64,000 bases of DNA from the NCBI RefSeq assembly GCF_027213715.1, contig NZ_JAPWGM010000002.1:1-64000 (forward strand), read 5' to 3'. The notes below the pieces were generated by a model, which searched no databases, was not told the DNA's origin, and worked only from the letters and a program-made list of their open reading frames with translations. Both the position numbers and the translations under genes were made by a program. This document shows, one piece after another, positions 1-7,618 of the stretch. The stretch comes from Pedobacter punctiformis (lineage in GTDB: Bacteria > Bacteroidota > Bacteroidia > Sphingobacteriales > Sphingobacteriaceae). Positions within the stretch are counted from its first letter, which is position 1, and every line of letters starts with the position of its first letter.

Positions 1-1
1 T

Positions 2-1096
2 AAGGATGTCACCAAACCGGTAAAACCAGTACTGGCAGATGTAAGTGGGGAGTGCAGTGCTACGGTAACGGCTCCAACGACCACAGACAATTGTTCAGGT
101 ACAATTACGGGTACGACCAGTGACGCTTTAACTTATACCACTCAGGGTACACATATCATCACCTGGACTTTTACAGATGCTGCAGGTAACGTGGAAACGG
201 CTACTCAAAACGTAATGGTTAAAGATCTCACCAAACCGGTAAAACCAGTACTGGCAGATGTAAGTGGGGAGTGCAGTGCTACGGTAACGGCTCCAACGAC
301 CACCGACAATTGTTCGGGAACGCTTACAGGCACGACCAGTGACGCTTTAACTTATACCACTCAGGGTACACATATCATCACCTGGACTTTTACAGATGCT
401 GCAGGTAACATCGAAACGGCTACTCAAAACGTAATCGTTAAAGATGTCACCAAACCGGTAAAACCTGTATTGGCAGATATAACAGGCGAGTGCAGTGCTA
501 CAGCAATGGCTCCAACGACCACCGATAACTGTTCAGGCACGCTTACAGGCACGACCAGTGACGCTTTAACTTATACCACTCAAGGTACACATATCATTAC
601 CTGGACCTTTACAGATGCTGCCGGTAACATTGAAACCACTACTCAAAACGTAATGGTTAAAGATGTCACCAAACCGGTAAAACCAGTATTGGCAGATGTA
701 ACAGGCGAGTGCAGTGCTACGGTAACGGCTCCAACGACCACAGACAATTGTTCGGGAACGCTTACAGGCACGACCAGTGACGCTTTAACTTATACCACTC
801 AGGGTACACATATCATCACCTGGACTTTTACAGATGCTGCAGGTAACATCGAAACGGCTACTCAAAACGTAATCGTTAAAGATGTCACCAAACCGGTAAA
901 ACCTGTATTGGCAGATATAACAGGCGAGTGCAGTGCTACAGCAATGGCTCCAACGACCACCGATAACTGTTCAGGCACGCTTACAGGCACGACCAGTGAC
1001 GCTTTAACTTATACCACTCAGGGTACACATATCATTACCTGGACTTTTACAGATGCTGCAGGCAACATCGAAACGGCTACGCAGAAAGTGATTTTA
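2..1096 (+). repeat. Five tandem 219-bp coding repeats (HYR-like units)
   Basis: Unit starts are at 2, 221, 440, 659 and 878, each exactly 219 bp (73 codons) apart and nearly identical at DNA level. Units 2 and 4 share GECSATVTAP; units 3 and 5 share ITGECSATAMAP. The array therefore alternates with a higher-order period of 438 bp. More units probably lie upstream of the window. Near-identical repeats of this size are prone to recombination and to collapse in short-read assemblies. Confidence 0.95.
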
Positions 1097-2320
1097 ACAA
1101 ATATAAAAGCGCCAATAGTTACCATTGTTTCGCAACCAACTTGTGCAACAGCTACAGGAAGTATATTGATTAGTGCTTCAGCTGGAGTTACATATAGTGT
1201 TGATGGTGGGGCTTATAGTGCAAATACAAGTTATATACTTACTTCAGGAGACCACGTAGTGAGGGCAAAAAGCACGGGTGGCTGTATTAGTGAATTTACT
1301 AGTGTAATTATTAATGCGCAACCAGCAGCACCTTCGGCAACAATTTCGTATGGCCAAACTGAATATCAGGCAACAGGTACCGCAAATGTAATTCATACTG
1401 GTCAGGCTGGTGGTACATATAGTGCCAGTCCTTCAGGATTAAGTATTAATGCAGCTACAGGAGCAATAAATCTTGGTTCAAGTACACCAAACCAAACTTA
1501 CATGATAACCTACAATTTTAGCAACGGATCCTGCTCTGGATCAACTACAACAAGTGTTAAAATTAATTCGGTACCAGCAACTATTAGCTATGGCAAACCA
1601 GCATTCTGTGCTACAGGAATAGTATCTGTTACCCGTACCGGACCAACAGGAGGTGTTTATACAAGTAACAACACCGGATTAAAAATTAATTCTTCAACCG
1701 GAGAAATTAATCTGACATCCAGTACACCGGGAAATTATGTAGTAACGTACGAATATAAAAATGGTTCAATCACGGCAAACACAACAACAACCATTACTAT
1801 AAATGCAATGCCTGTAATTGGCATCACCAGCAATTTGGGATTAGAGATATCAAAAGGAGATATCGCCACTTTAACTGCTAGCGGAGGTACAAGTTATACC
1901 TGGACCGGAACTGATATCCAAAGTGGGCAGAATACAGCGATACTAACCGTTAGACCTAAAACAACAACTACATATACCGTAATTGCAACAAATGCAAATG
2001 GATGTAGTGATGCAATGCAGATTACAATTAAAGTGAAGGAGGATTTAAAATTAATTCCTAATAACGTAATCACACCAAATGGTGATGGTAAGAATGATAC
2101 ATGGGTAATTAAAAATATTGATTACTACCCGAACAATAAAGTAGGTATTTATGATCGTGCGGGACGATTAGTTTATAGTAAAAAAGGATACACCAACGAT
2201 TGGGACGGAACGCTTAACGGAAACCCTTTAAGTGAGGATGCTTATATCTATGTAATAGATATGGGTACTGGAGTAGGACTAATCAGAGGAACCGTTTCTA
2301 TTATCAGAGATTATAAATAA
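2..2320 (+). CDS. Giant cell-surface repeat adhesin with T9SS C-terminal sorting domain (5' truncated)
   Basis: The reading frame is open from base 2, so the 5' end lies outside the window; 772 residues are visible. The first 365 residues are five tandem 73-residue units of hyalin-repeat (HYR) type, each with two Cys (GECSAT and DNCSGT) and a DAAGN motif near the end. Then come several Ig/PKD-like Gly/Thr/Ser-rich modules. The last ~85 residues (VITPNGDGKND, YDRAGRLVY, WDGTLNGNPL, then a closing RGTVSIIRDYK) match the gliding-motility-associated, type-B T9SS sorting domain (TIGR04131 family). Family knowledge says such proteins pass the outer membrane through T9SS and stay on the surface as SprB-like adhesins. 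The PorP/SprF gene 100 bp downstream fits that. Ligand and full size are unknown. Confidence 0.9.
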   Translation, partial: KDVTKPVKPVLADVSGECSATVTAPTTTDNCSGTITGTTSDALTYTTQGTHIITWTFTDAAGNVETATQNVMVKDLTKPVKPVLADVSGECSATVTAPTTTDNCSGTLTGTTSDALTYTTQGTHIITWTFTDAAGNIETATQNVIVKDVTKPVKPVLADITGECSATAMAPTTTDNCSGTLTGTTSDALTYTTQGTHIITWTFTDAAGNIETTTQNVMVKDVTKPVKPVLADVTGECSATVTAPTTTDNCSGTLTGTTSDALTYTTQGTHIITWTFTDAAGNIETATQNVIVKDVTKPVKPVLADITGECSATAMAPTTTDNCSGTLTGTTSDALTYTTQGTHIITWTFTDAAGNIETATQKVILTNIKAPIVTIVSQPTCATATGSILISASAGVTYSVDGGAYSANTSYILTSGDHVVRAKSTGGCISEFTSVIINAQPAAPSATISYGQTEYQATGTANVIHTGQAGGTYSASPSGLSINAATGAINLGSSTPNQTYMITYNFSNGSCSGSTTTSVKINSVPATISYGKPAFCATGIVSVTRTGPTGGVYTSNNTGLKINSSTGEINLTSSTPGNYVVTYEYKNGSITANTTTTITINAMPVIGITSNLGLEISKGDIATLTASGGTSYTWTGTDIQSGQNTAILTVRPKTTTTYTVIATNANGCSDAMQITIKVKEDLKLIPNNVITPNGDGKNDTWVIKNIDYYPNNKVGIYDRAGRLVYSKKGYTNDWDGTLNGNPLSEDAYIYVIDMGTGVGLIRGTVSIIRDYK

Positions 2321-2372
2321 CTAATTAATTTATAAAAAAGGGAAGCTGCACATTTTTAGGAATGTATACGCT

Positions 2373-2400
2373 TTGAGATTTAGATAAGCCTAAATCTCAA
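2373..2400 (+). terminator. Hairpin between adhesin and porP/sprF gene
   Basis: Perfect 11-bp stem (TTGAGATTTAG at 2373-2383 with its complement at 2390-2400) around a 6-nt loop, followed by CCCTTTTCTTT. It sits 53 bp after the adhesin stop and 23 bp before the next start. It could be a weak terminator or an mRNA processing/stability hairpin that sets different levels of adhesin and partner. Confidence 0.5.
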
Positions 2401-2423
2401 CCCTTTTCTTTAAAATCAAAAAA

Positions 2424-3311
2424 ATGAAAAAAACTAAATATATCATGATTGCAATAGGAATATTGCTGATGAGTAAAACATACGGACAGCTTAATCCTAT
2501 GGGAAGCATGTATTACCAAAACCAATATCTGGCTAACCCGGCAATGGCGGGTGTAGAACAAGGATGGGAACTAAATGGAAGTTATAAAGCCCAGTGGACT
2601 GCCATAAATGGCGCACCGTCCATGCAGGCTGTAACAGCAGCGTATGGTGCGCCAAATAAAAATGTAGGTATAGGCATCAACTTTTACAATGAAAGCGCTG
2701 GTGTTATTCGTCGTACAAGTATAAAAGGAACTTACGCCTATCACATCGCTTTAAACAATAAGACCAGCTTTATAGATTTTGGATTATCTGCCGGAGTTAT
2801 GGATGAGTGGGTTGACTTTAACAGGGTAGTAGGCGATTTAGGAGACCAGAGCCTGTATAATTTTAATCAGCGTAAACTTTATTTCGACGGAGATTTTGGC
2901 GTTGCTTTCAGAACACAGCAATTAACAGTTCAGGGAAGTTTACCCAATTTAAAACGATTGTTTGACCGTGATTTGCAAAGAAATGTAGCGGACAGATTTT
3001 TATACCTGGGCGCAGTGAGTTATAAAATATATAACGAAAGTGGAGCAGTAAGTGTAATTGAACCTAAATTTATGTATCGTGGAGTAGAAAACTATAAAGA
3101 TATAATTGATCTAGGTGCACAAGTTCAATTTTGGGGCGATAAATTAATTATGAACGGCATGTATCATAGTACAAACAGTGTAACCATTGGAGCCGGTACT
3201 GTATATAAAAATCAACTAAGTATTTTATGTCAGTATACAACCAACACTTCCGATTTGCAAACCTATAGTAACGGAGAATTTGAAATTGGCTTAAAATACA
3301 ATTTCAGATAA
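2424..3311 (+). CDS. PorP/SprF-family type IX secretion membrane protein
   Basis: 295 residues with a signal peptide ending near YGQ (residue 22). The mature start (LNPMGSMYYQNQYLANPAMAG) carries the NPA-type motif usual for the PorP/SprF family, and the C-terminus ends in an aromatic beta-strand (EIGLKYNFR) as outer-membrane barrels do. Family knowledge: PorP/SprF proteins are outer-membrane beta-barrel partners that are often encoded directly after one large T9SS adhesin and help secrete or anchor it, as SprF does for SprB. The gene is co-oriented with and 103 bp downstream of such an adhesin, so it is probably its dedicated partner. Start: ATG 2424 gives a complete signal peptide. Confidence 0.9.
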   Translation: MKKTKYIMIAIGILLMSKTYGQLNPMGSMYYQNQYLANPAMAGVEQGWELNGSYKAQWTAINGAPSMQAVTAAYGAPNKNVGIGINFYNESAGVIRRTSIKGTYAYHIALNNKTSFIDFGLSAGVMDEWVDFNRVVGDLGDQSLYNFNQRKLYFDGDFGVAFRTQQLTVQGSLPNLKRLFDRDLQRNVADRFLYLGAVSYKIYNESGAVSVIEPKFMYRGVENYKDIIDLGAQVQFWGDKLIMNGMYHSTNSVTIGAGTVYKNQLSILCQYTTNTSDLQTYSNGEFEIGLKYNFR

Positions 3312-3367
3312 ATTATGAATTTTTGATTTAAAAGAGGATTAGTAAGCATAAAATTTGTTGTAAGACC

Positions 3368-3679
3368 ATGCCAGATATGAATTTGAAGCAGAAACAGCCG
3401 GCTAACATAAATGATATTATGAATGCGCTTAATGAATATATGGAAGGAAATAATATCGAAAGTGTATGTAAGATATACGGCATCGATACCTCAACATTTT
3501 ATCGCTGGCATTCCCGTTACGGTATTTTTGCAATGAAATATTATCAAATGAAAGCTGAATATGAGCATCTGAAAAAAATGTATCAGGTACTATTTGAAAG
3601 TCATGAAACACTTTACGAAATATTAAATACAGCAAGCGAGTTCAGAAAGAAGCCTGAAGAAAAAAATCAAGATTTATAA
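3368..3679 (+). CDS. Small HTH protein resembling IS3-type transposase OrfA
   Basis: 103 residues. Residues ~15-50 form a helix-turn-helix of the homeodomain-like transposase type (ESVCKIYGIDTSTFYRWHSRYG). A charged amphipathic helix follows (EYEHLKKMYQVLFESHETLYEIL), like the leucine-zipper segment of IS3-family OrfA. There is no OrfB (DDE integrase) next to it and I see no terminal inverted repeats, so it is not an intact insertion sequence. It lies 56 bp after the porP/sprF stop and may be co-transcribed. It could be a domesticated regulator or an IS remnant; the function is not established. Confidence 0.55.
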   Translation: MPDMNLKQKQPANINDIMNALNEYMEGNNIESVCKIYGIDTSTFYRWHSRYGIFAMKYYQMKAEYEHLKKMYQVLFESHETLYEILNTASEFRKKPEEKNQDL

Positions 3680-3775
3680 TCATTATATTAATTCTTGTCA
3701 AAAAATTTCTTCAATACCATATTTGGATAACCAGTACAAAACCGAATCATTTAAAATTATGGATTGTAATATTAA

Positions 3776-4117
3776 TTACCCTATTGAGAGCCGTTCTATT
3801 TCATCCTGTAAGTCCTGATCCCAAATAAACTCCATATCAAATTCCCCCGCAAATTGTAAAGAAAAAATAGCCCTGTTCCATTTATTACGCCCATCTTCAG
3901 TTGTAATTTTATGAAGCTCTAAAAGATCAAATGTTAATTGGAAATCAAATTCATCAACATCTAATTGTTTTTTCTCATTAACATTAAAATAACTTCCTGT
4001 AAAACTAACCATTTCACCAATTACCTCAATGTATAAAACGGCTTTTGTCCATTTTTCATTAATCACCAGGTTAATGTTGGCGGCAATAGATTTATAAATT
4101 TCATCTACTGTTTTCAT
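3776..4117 (-). CDS. YezG/DUF600-like small acidic protein, possible immunity protein or antitoxin
   Basis: 113 residues, acidic, no signal peptide or membrane segment, ATG start. The order of elements is an N-terminal helix (DEIYKSIAANINLVI), a strand pair (AVLYIEVIGEMVSFTGSYF), a central acidic helix and a closing W..AIFSLQFAGEFDMEFIW block followed by D..DEIERL. This resembles the YezG (DUF600) fold pattern, in which a late W..lt/F.L...GkF..dy block is conserved. Family knowledge: YezG-type proteins are antitoxins or immunity proteins for LXG or polymorphic toxins. No matching toxin lies beside it, so it would be an orphan immunity gene. The assignment rests on recalled pattern similarity only. 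Confidence 0.45.
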   Translation of the reverse strand: MKTVDEIYKSIAANINLVINEKWTKAVLYIEVIGEMVSFTGSYFNVNEKKQLDVDEFDFQLTFDLLELHKITTEDGRNKWNRAIFSLQFAGEFDMEFIWDQDLQDEIERLSIG

Positions 4118-4292
4118 GCTTTTAATTTTGAATATTGTACAATAAAAAAACTGGTATTTTTTAAAAATAATCTGCTTATTGAACAGGTTATTGATTAAAT
4201 GTCTGCAGAATTTTGCAAAACAGCTAAACTTTTATTTCAATGTTTGAATAATACTTTGAAAAATTGCAAATTGCAAATTAAACTGAAACGAA

Positions 4293-4925
4293 ATGCCGAG
4301 AAAGATTACCGATGGTCCGCTTAGAAATAAAGACAGAACAAAAAAGAAACTAATAGATTCTGTAGGTAGTATTTTAAAAAAAGAAGGCTTTGCCGGCTTA
4401 AACATTAGTAAAATTGCCGCAAAGGCAAATTTAGACCGGAAACTGATTTACGACTACTTCGGTGGAGTAGAAGGACTGATAAAGGAGTATTTAAATACTA
4501 AAGATTACTGGAAAATCAGTTCTAATGATGTAGAAGATATTATAGAAAATGGCAAGCTTGATTTTGGTAAAGAATTTTCTAAATCATTCTTAGAAAAGCA
4601 GTTTGATGACCTGATGGAGAATGCCGAAATGCGCAGGATTATTACCTGGGAATTAAGTGAAAATTCGAAACCCCTGAAAGAACTGGTACTAAACCGAGAA
4701 CAATTGGGAGAAAGGATATTAAGTCAGGTTACAGATGAATATTTTAAAGATAAAGACAAAAACTTCAGAGCAATAGAAGCCATTCTGGTTAGTAGTGTTT
4801 ATTTCCTTACCCTGCAAGCACATATGAACGGAAGTACCTTTTGTGGAATTGACATTAAACAAAAAGAAGGACAGGCAGAAATCAAGAAAGCATTAAAACA
4901 AATTATAGACTGGGCTTATACTTAA
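4293..4925 (+). CDS. TetR/AcrR-family transcriptional regulator
   Basis: 210 residues. The N-terminal ~65 residues are a TetR HTH domain: helices RTKKKLIDSVGSILKKEG, then ISKIAAKANLDRKLIYDYFGGVEGLI, with the typical K.(L/I)IY.YF(G/K)..E.L recognition-helix pattern. The rest is a helical ligand/dimer domain with no match I recognise. It stands alone: the genes on both sides run on the opposite strand, so the target is not obvious. It may repress itself or a distant gene. The C-terminal PTEN-style pattern seen in efflux-linked TetRs is not evident. Confidence 0.85.
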   Translation: MPRKITDGPLRNKDRTKKKLIDSVGSILKKEGFAGLNISKIAAKANLDRKLIYDYFGGVEGLIKEYLNTKDYWKISSNDVEDIIENGKLDFGKEFSKSFLEKQFDDLMENAEMRRIITWELSENSKPLKELVLNREQLGERILSQVTDEYFKDKDKNFRAIEAILVSSVYFLTLQAHMNGSTFCGIDIKQKEGQAEIKKALKQIIDWAYT

Positions 4926-5052
4926 AATGCCATTAATCGTAAATTAATAATAAGATCAACCACAAAACAATTTAAATATTAGATGTTCTAATCTTAAATT
5001 GAGGCAAAAGTACAACCAACTGACGCCTGATAATCAAATCAGTATTAATTTA

Positions 5053-5505
5053 TTATTTATTTTGAGGGAGTCGTGTAAAAACTCTTAAAAGCTTTAGTAT
5101 TGGCTCGTCTTGCGAGTACAAAATCAATGTATCTTTATTAACTAACATGATTTTGGTTTTTAAATTTCCTGAAATCAAATTACTATCTACTGATATCTCA
5201 TAAGTGCTGGATTGGTTTAAAGAGCTTGATAAATTACCTGTATTATCTTCCATTTTTAGAATTCCATCTTTTTCAAAAATAAAATTCACAGACTCTGAAT
5301 TACGTCTTCTTTTATCTTCATTTAATAATTTGATTTTGCCCTCATTAAAATTTTCCGATATCATTTGTTTTTGTCCGTACCACTTGCCATAAATTTTAGG
5401 GTAAAGTGTGCTCTGTTTATCTTTGCATGACACAAAAAATAAGCATAAGAAAAAAAAAGTAAGATATTTTTTAGCATTGAAATTATTATTAATAGAGAAA
5501 TGCAA
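5053..5505 (-). CDS. Lipocalin-like lipoprotein, last gene of the GG-leader operon
   Basis: 150 residues from a TTG start (no in-frame ATG precedes the signal peptide). A lipoprotein signal with lipobox FVSC places the acylated Cys at residue 27. The mature part begins KIYGKWYGQKQM and shows alternating strands (VNFIFEKDGILKMEDN, IMLVNKDTLILYS), the pattern of small Bacteroidota lipocalin-like lipoproteins. It is the fifth gene downstream of the GG-leader precursor, 48 bp after the previous stop. By position it could be a periplasmic immunity or chaperone protein; that is inference, and no specific family is recognised. Confidence 0.6.
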   Translation of the reverse strand: MHFSINNNFNAKKYLTFFFLCLFFVSCKDKQSTLYPKIYGKWYGQKQMISENFNEGKIKLLNEDKRRRNSESVNFIFEKDGILKMEDNTGNLSSSLNQSSTYEISVDSNLISGNLKTKIMLVNKDTLILYSQDEPILKLLRVFTRLPQNK

Positions 5506-5553
5506 TACTTTAAAGGTAAACTAGTCACCCGTTCCTGTTAAGCTAATTTGCAA

Positions 5554-6045
5554 TTAGTTCTCTTTTGTATATGTTGTTTTGAGCAATAATTCTTGATGTC
5601 CTGGAAAATTTTCAGTCGCAACTTCTAATGTATCCATCGTCACTTTTAATATTTTCAAGTTATATCCCATATCACTTTCAGTAAAATAAGGATCTCTAAT
5701 ATAAAACCCCTGTCTTCCATGAGATAAGTAAGAACCATTTTCTTTTACAATATTTATAACTTTAGGAAATATGTCATTTGTATATCGAACATACTGCCCG
5801 AACTTTAATTTCTCACCTAAGACGTCTTTATTATCTCTAAACCCTTCTTTCTTAACTAAGATCCAAGAACCACTTAATTTTTCTCTGATTGATTTTTTGC
5901 TTAAATCTTCTATTATGATATTATATGCAACTAAATAATAGTTAATGATTAAAAACAATAAAAAAAATGAAAGGATCATGTAGAACAAACCGTATATAAT
6001 TTTCTTTTTATTTGTTGGGATGTCGTGATCATAATAACCTGTCAT
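5554..6045 (-). CDS. Membrane-anchored lipocalin-like protein in GG-leader operon
   Basis: 163 residues. A single strongly hydrophobic helix (~residues 17-42) follows a short cytoplasmic head. After it, the sequence LSGSWILVKKEGF is typical for the start of a lipocalin-like domain (LxGxW), ending with strands LKILKVTMDTLEVATE and ELLLKTTYTKEN. The predicted topology is N-in with the C-domain in the periplasm. It shares its barrel-like pattern with the next gene (lipoprotein at 5053-5505) but is anchored by a helix instead of lipid. It lies 37 bp after the preceding gene and 48 bp before the next. Candidate immunity or accessory protein; function unknown. Confidence 0.6.
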   Translation of the reverse strand: MTGYYDHDIPTNKKKIIYGLFYMILSFFLLFLIINYYLVAYNIIIEDLSKKSIREKLSGSWILVKKEGFRDNKDVLGEKLKFGQYVRYTNDIFPKVINIVKENGSYLSHGRQGFYIRDPYFTESDMGYNLKILKVTMDTLEVATENFPGHQELLLKTTYTKEN

Positions 6046-6082
6046 TATTCAATAAGTTAATACTTATGTTTTAGATATTGAT

Positions 6083-6352
6083 TTACTTATGATATTTATT
6101 CCAAATCTTTTGAGTGATAAAGCCTAAAATAATAGAATCAATTATGTAGTTTACCGTAAGTAAATAACCATTAAGTTTTACACCGTAAGAGTCTCTTAAA
6201 ATTATTAGCGGGTAGGACAAAATCCTAATTAAAGTAGTAAATATATTTGACACAGGAGTATCTTTATTATGATTCATAGTCCATACTGCATATATAATAA
6301 GAATCAAAATAATATAAAATAAGACAAATAAAAAGAAACTCTTTTTTCTCAT
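6083..6352 (-). CDS. Small inner-membrane protein in GG-leader operon
   Basis: 89 residues with an N-terminal hydrophobic helix after MRKKS and further hydrophobic segments around residues 40-50 and 65-80, ending in basic residues (QKIWNKYHK). Its ATG overlaps the stop of the upstream gene by 4 bp (ATGA), which implies translational coupling. Size, hydrophobicity and position in a precursor/exporter cluster are those of a bacteriocin immunity protein. I recognise no named family, so this is a positional inference. Confidence 0.6.
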   Translation of the reverse strand: MRKKSFFLFVLFYIILILIIYAVWTMNHNKDTPVSNIFTTLIRILSYPLIILRDSYGVKLNGYLLTVNYIIDSIILGFITQKIWNKYHK

Positions 6353-6852
6353 GGCAAAATAGCAAATAGTCTTTTGTGATAACTCATTTTATTTTCCTGA
6401 AAGTACCTGTTAAGACTTCCAATCTCAGGATAAAGTAGGTTATTAATTAGAATATCATCATTTATAGTCTTAATAATTGCATAATTATATTCTTCCCAAG
6501 TGTATCCCCCTAAAGAATAACCGTATTCTATATTTGAAGCTGACATATATAGGTCTATTTTTACAATATCTTCTTTAGTAATTGAACGCTCTTTTTTATC
6601 CTTATAATACACTTCTAATAAATTTTCACTTATTTTAATAGACATGTCCTTTGCCTGAGTATAATAAGTCCAATGCAGATAAATTGATGGGGAAAGAAAA
6701 GCAAATATGAAGATGGAAGTAGCAATAATGCTAATTTCATAATGATTAAATTGCTTAAAGAAAGCAAAAACGACAAATGCTATATACAGACCTATATACA
6801 GAAAGTTATTTTTTATTAACCTATAATGATCTTTTAAAGTTACACTTAGCAT
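6349..6852 (-). CDS. Two-helix membrane protein with PH-like cytoplasmic tail, candidate immunity protein
   Basis: 167 residues. Two hydrophobic helices (~16-33 and ~38-60) follow a basic N-terminus. The soluble part (AKDMSIKISENLLEVYYKD..RSITKEDIVKIDLYMSASN) looks like the YcxB-type bacterial PH/GRAM-like fold that follows two helices in many small membrane proteins. Its start lies only 2 bp after the stop of the GG-leader gene when that gene is read through its frameshift, so the two were evidently one transcription-translation unit. The most likely role is self-protection against the exported product, inferred from gene order only. Confidence 0.6.
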   Translation of the reverse strand: MLSVTLKDHYRLIKNNFLYIGLYIAFVVFAFFKQFNHYEISIIATSIFIFAFLSPSIYLHWTYYTQAKDMSIKISENLLEVYYKDKKERSITKEDIVKIDLYMSASNIEYGYSLGGYTWEEYNYAIIKTINDDILINNLLYPEIGSLNRYFQENKMSYHKRLFAILP

Positions 6853-6854
6853 TC

Positions 6855-7507
6855 TTAGGGCATTGGTAAGCCTCCATTACCATAATTATTAGCGAAGTCT
6901 CCCCAAATTTGATTTAAAGACTCTCTAGCTACATCATAAGACCATTCTGCTCCAAGAGTTGAAGCTGCTATTAATGTTCCAATAGTATTCCGGGAGGCCC
7001 TCCAACAGCACTTCCTGCAATAATCGACATTGTAGTTCCAGTTGTCTTAATACTAAATCTGACTGCGTCCATGTTACCTTGATTATTTTGGTAATGGTCA
7101 TATAACGCTACGGAATCAAAAGTAAAGCCCGCAGTCTGCGCAATGATGCTTAGCTTTCCAAACATCTTTAGGGCGGCGATATTATTTGTGCTGGCGGCTA
7201 TTATTGAAGCCTCATCTGCAAGAAAACCAAGGCTTTGAAATCCTTGAGCATATTGCTGTATACCTCCTCCTGATCCTTCTGTGGAAGAACCACCACCGCT
7301 GCTCGTACCAAATATAAATGATCCGCTGTTGTAAGCGATTCCACCATAAAAATTTGACCAATCAAACCCATCTGGAGTTATTATAACTGTACCTAAGTCG
7401 CCGCCGTTAATATCTTCCGTTCCTCCTTTTAGAGAAGCTGTTTTTGTTAATGGCAAAATTTCATATTGTTCTGCCAATTGAGAAAAATTTAAGATAGATT
7501 TTTTCAT
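6855..7507 (-). pseudogene. GG-leader exported peptide/toxin precursor, frameshifted near its 3' end
   Basis: As it stands the frame stops at 6971 (178 residues). Restoring one base in the CCGGG run at 6990-6994 joins the frame to an open continuation that stops at 6855, giving ~217 residues. The leader (residues 1-29) ends LPLTKTASLKGG, a canonical double-glycine site; cleavage is expected after G29. The mature part has a Gly/Ser-rich linker (FGTSSGGGSSTEGSGGG) and a hydrophobic Gly/Ala-rich domain (MSIIAGSAVGGPPG, then GTLIAASTLGAEWSYD and IWGDFANNYGNGG after the shift). This is like glycine-zipper or pore-forming C-termini of polymorphic toxins. The C39 exporter opposite is the obvious processing and export machine. 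Possibly inactive here, or a sequencing indel. Confidence 0.65.
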
Positions 7508-7530
7508 TATTGTAAATTTGATTGATGACC

Positions 7531-7561
7531 CAATGTTATAAAAATAAATTCGAAAAACAAA
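7531..7561 (-). promoter_or_regulatory. Bacteroidota-type promoter of the GG-leader operon
   Basis: On the minus strand, TTTG (7558-7561) is followed after exactly 19 bp by TAACATTG (7531-7538). This is one mismatch from the -33 TTTG / -7 TAnnTTTG consensus known for Bacteroidota. It would give a leader of about 17 nt before the precursor ATG at 7507. The 111-bp divergent intergenic region also must hold the exporter promoter, for which I see no clear match. Confidence 0.5.
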
Positions 7562-7618
7562 TTTTTTTGTAATAAAAAATACGAAGTTTGTATAATAAAT
7601 TATTTTTTTAATTTTAAT

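Noticed and set aside
2..1096. CRISPR array or satellite DNA
   Set aside because: The 219-bp repeats have no spacers and lie in one open frame encoding HYR-like domains.
3368..3679. Complete IS3-family element
   Set aside because: Only an OrfA-like HTH is present; no DDE OrfB, no terminal inverted repeats and no target duplication seen.
7560..7618. Plus-strand promoter of the C39 exporter
   Set aside because: TTTG at 7587-7590 has no -7 box at proper distance; cannot be supported.
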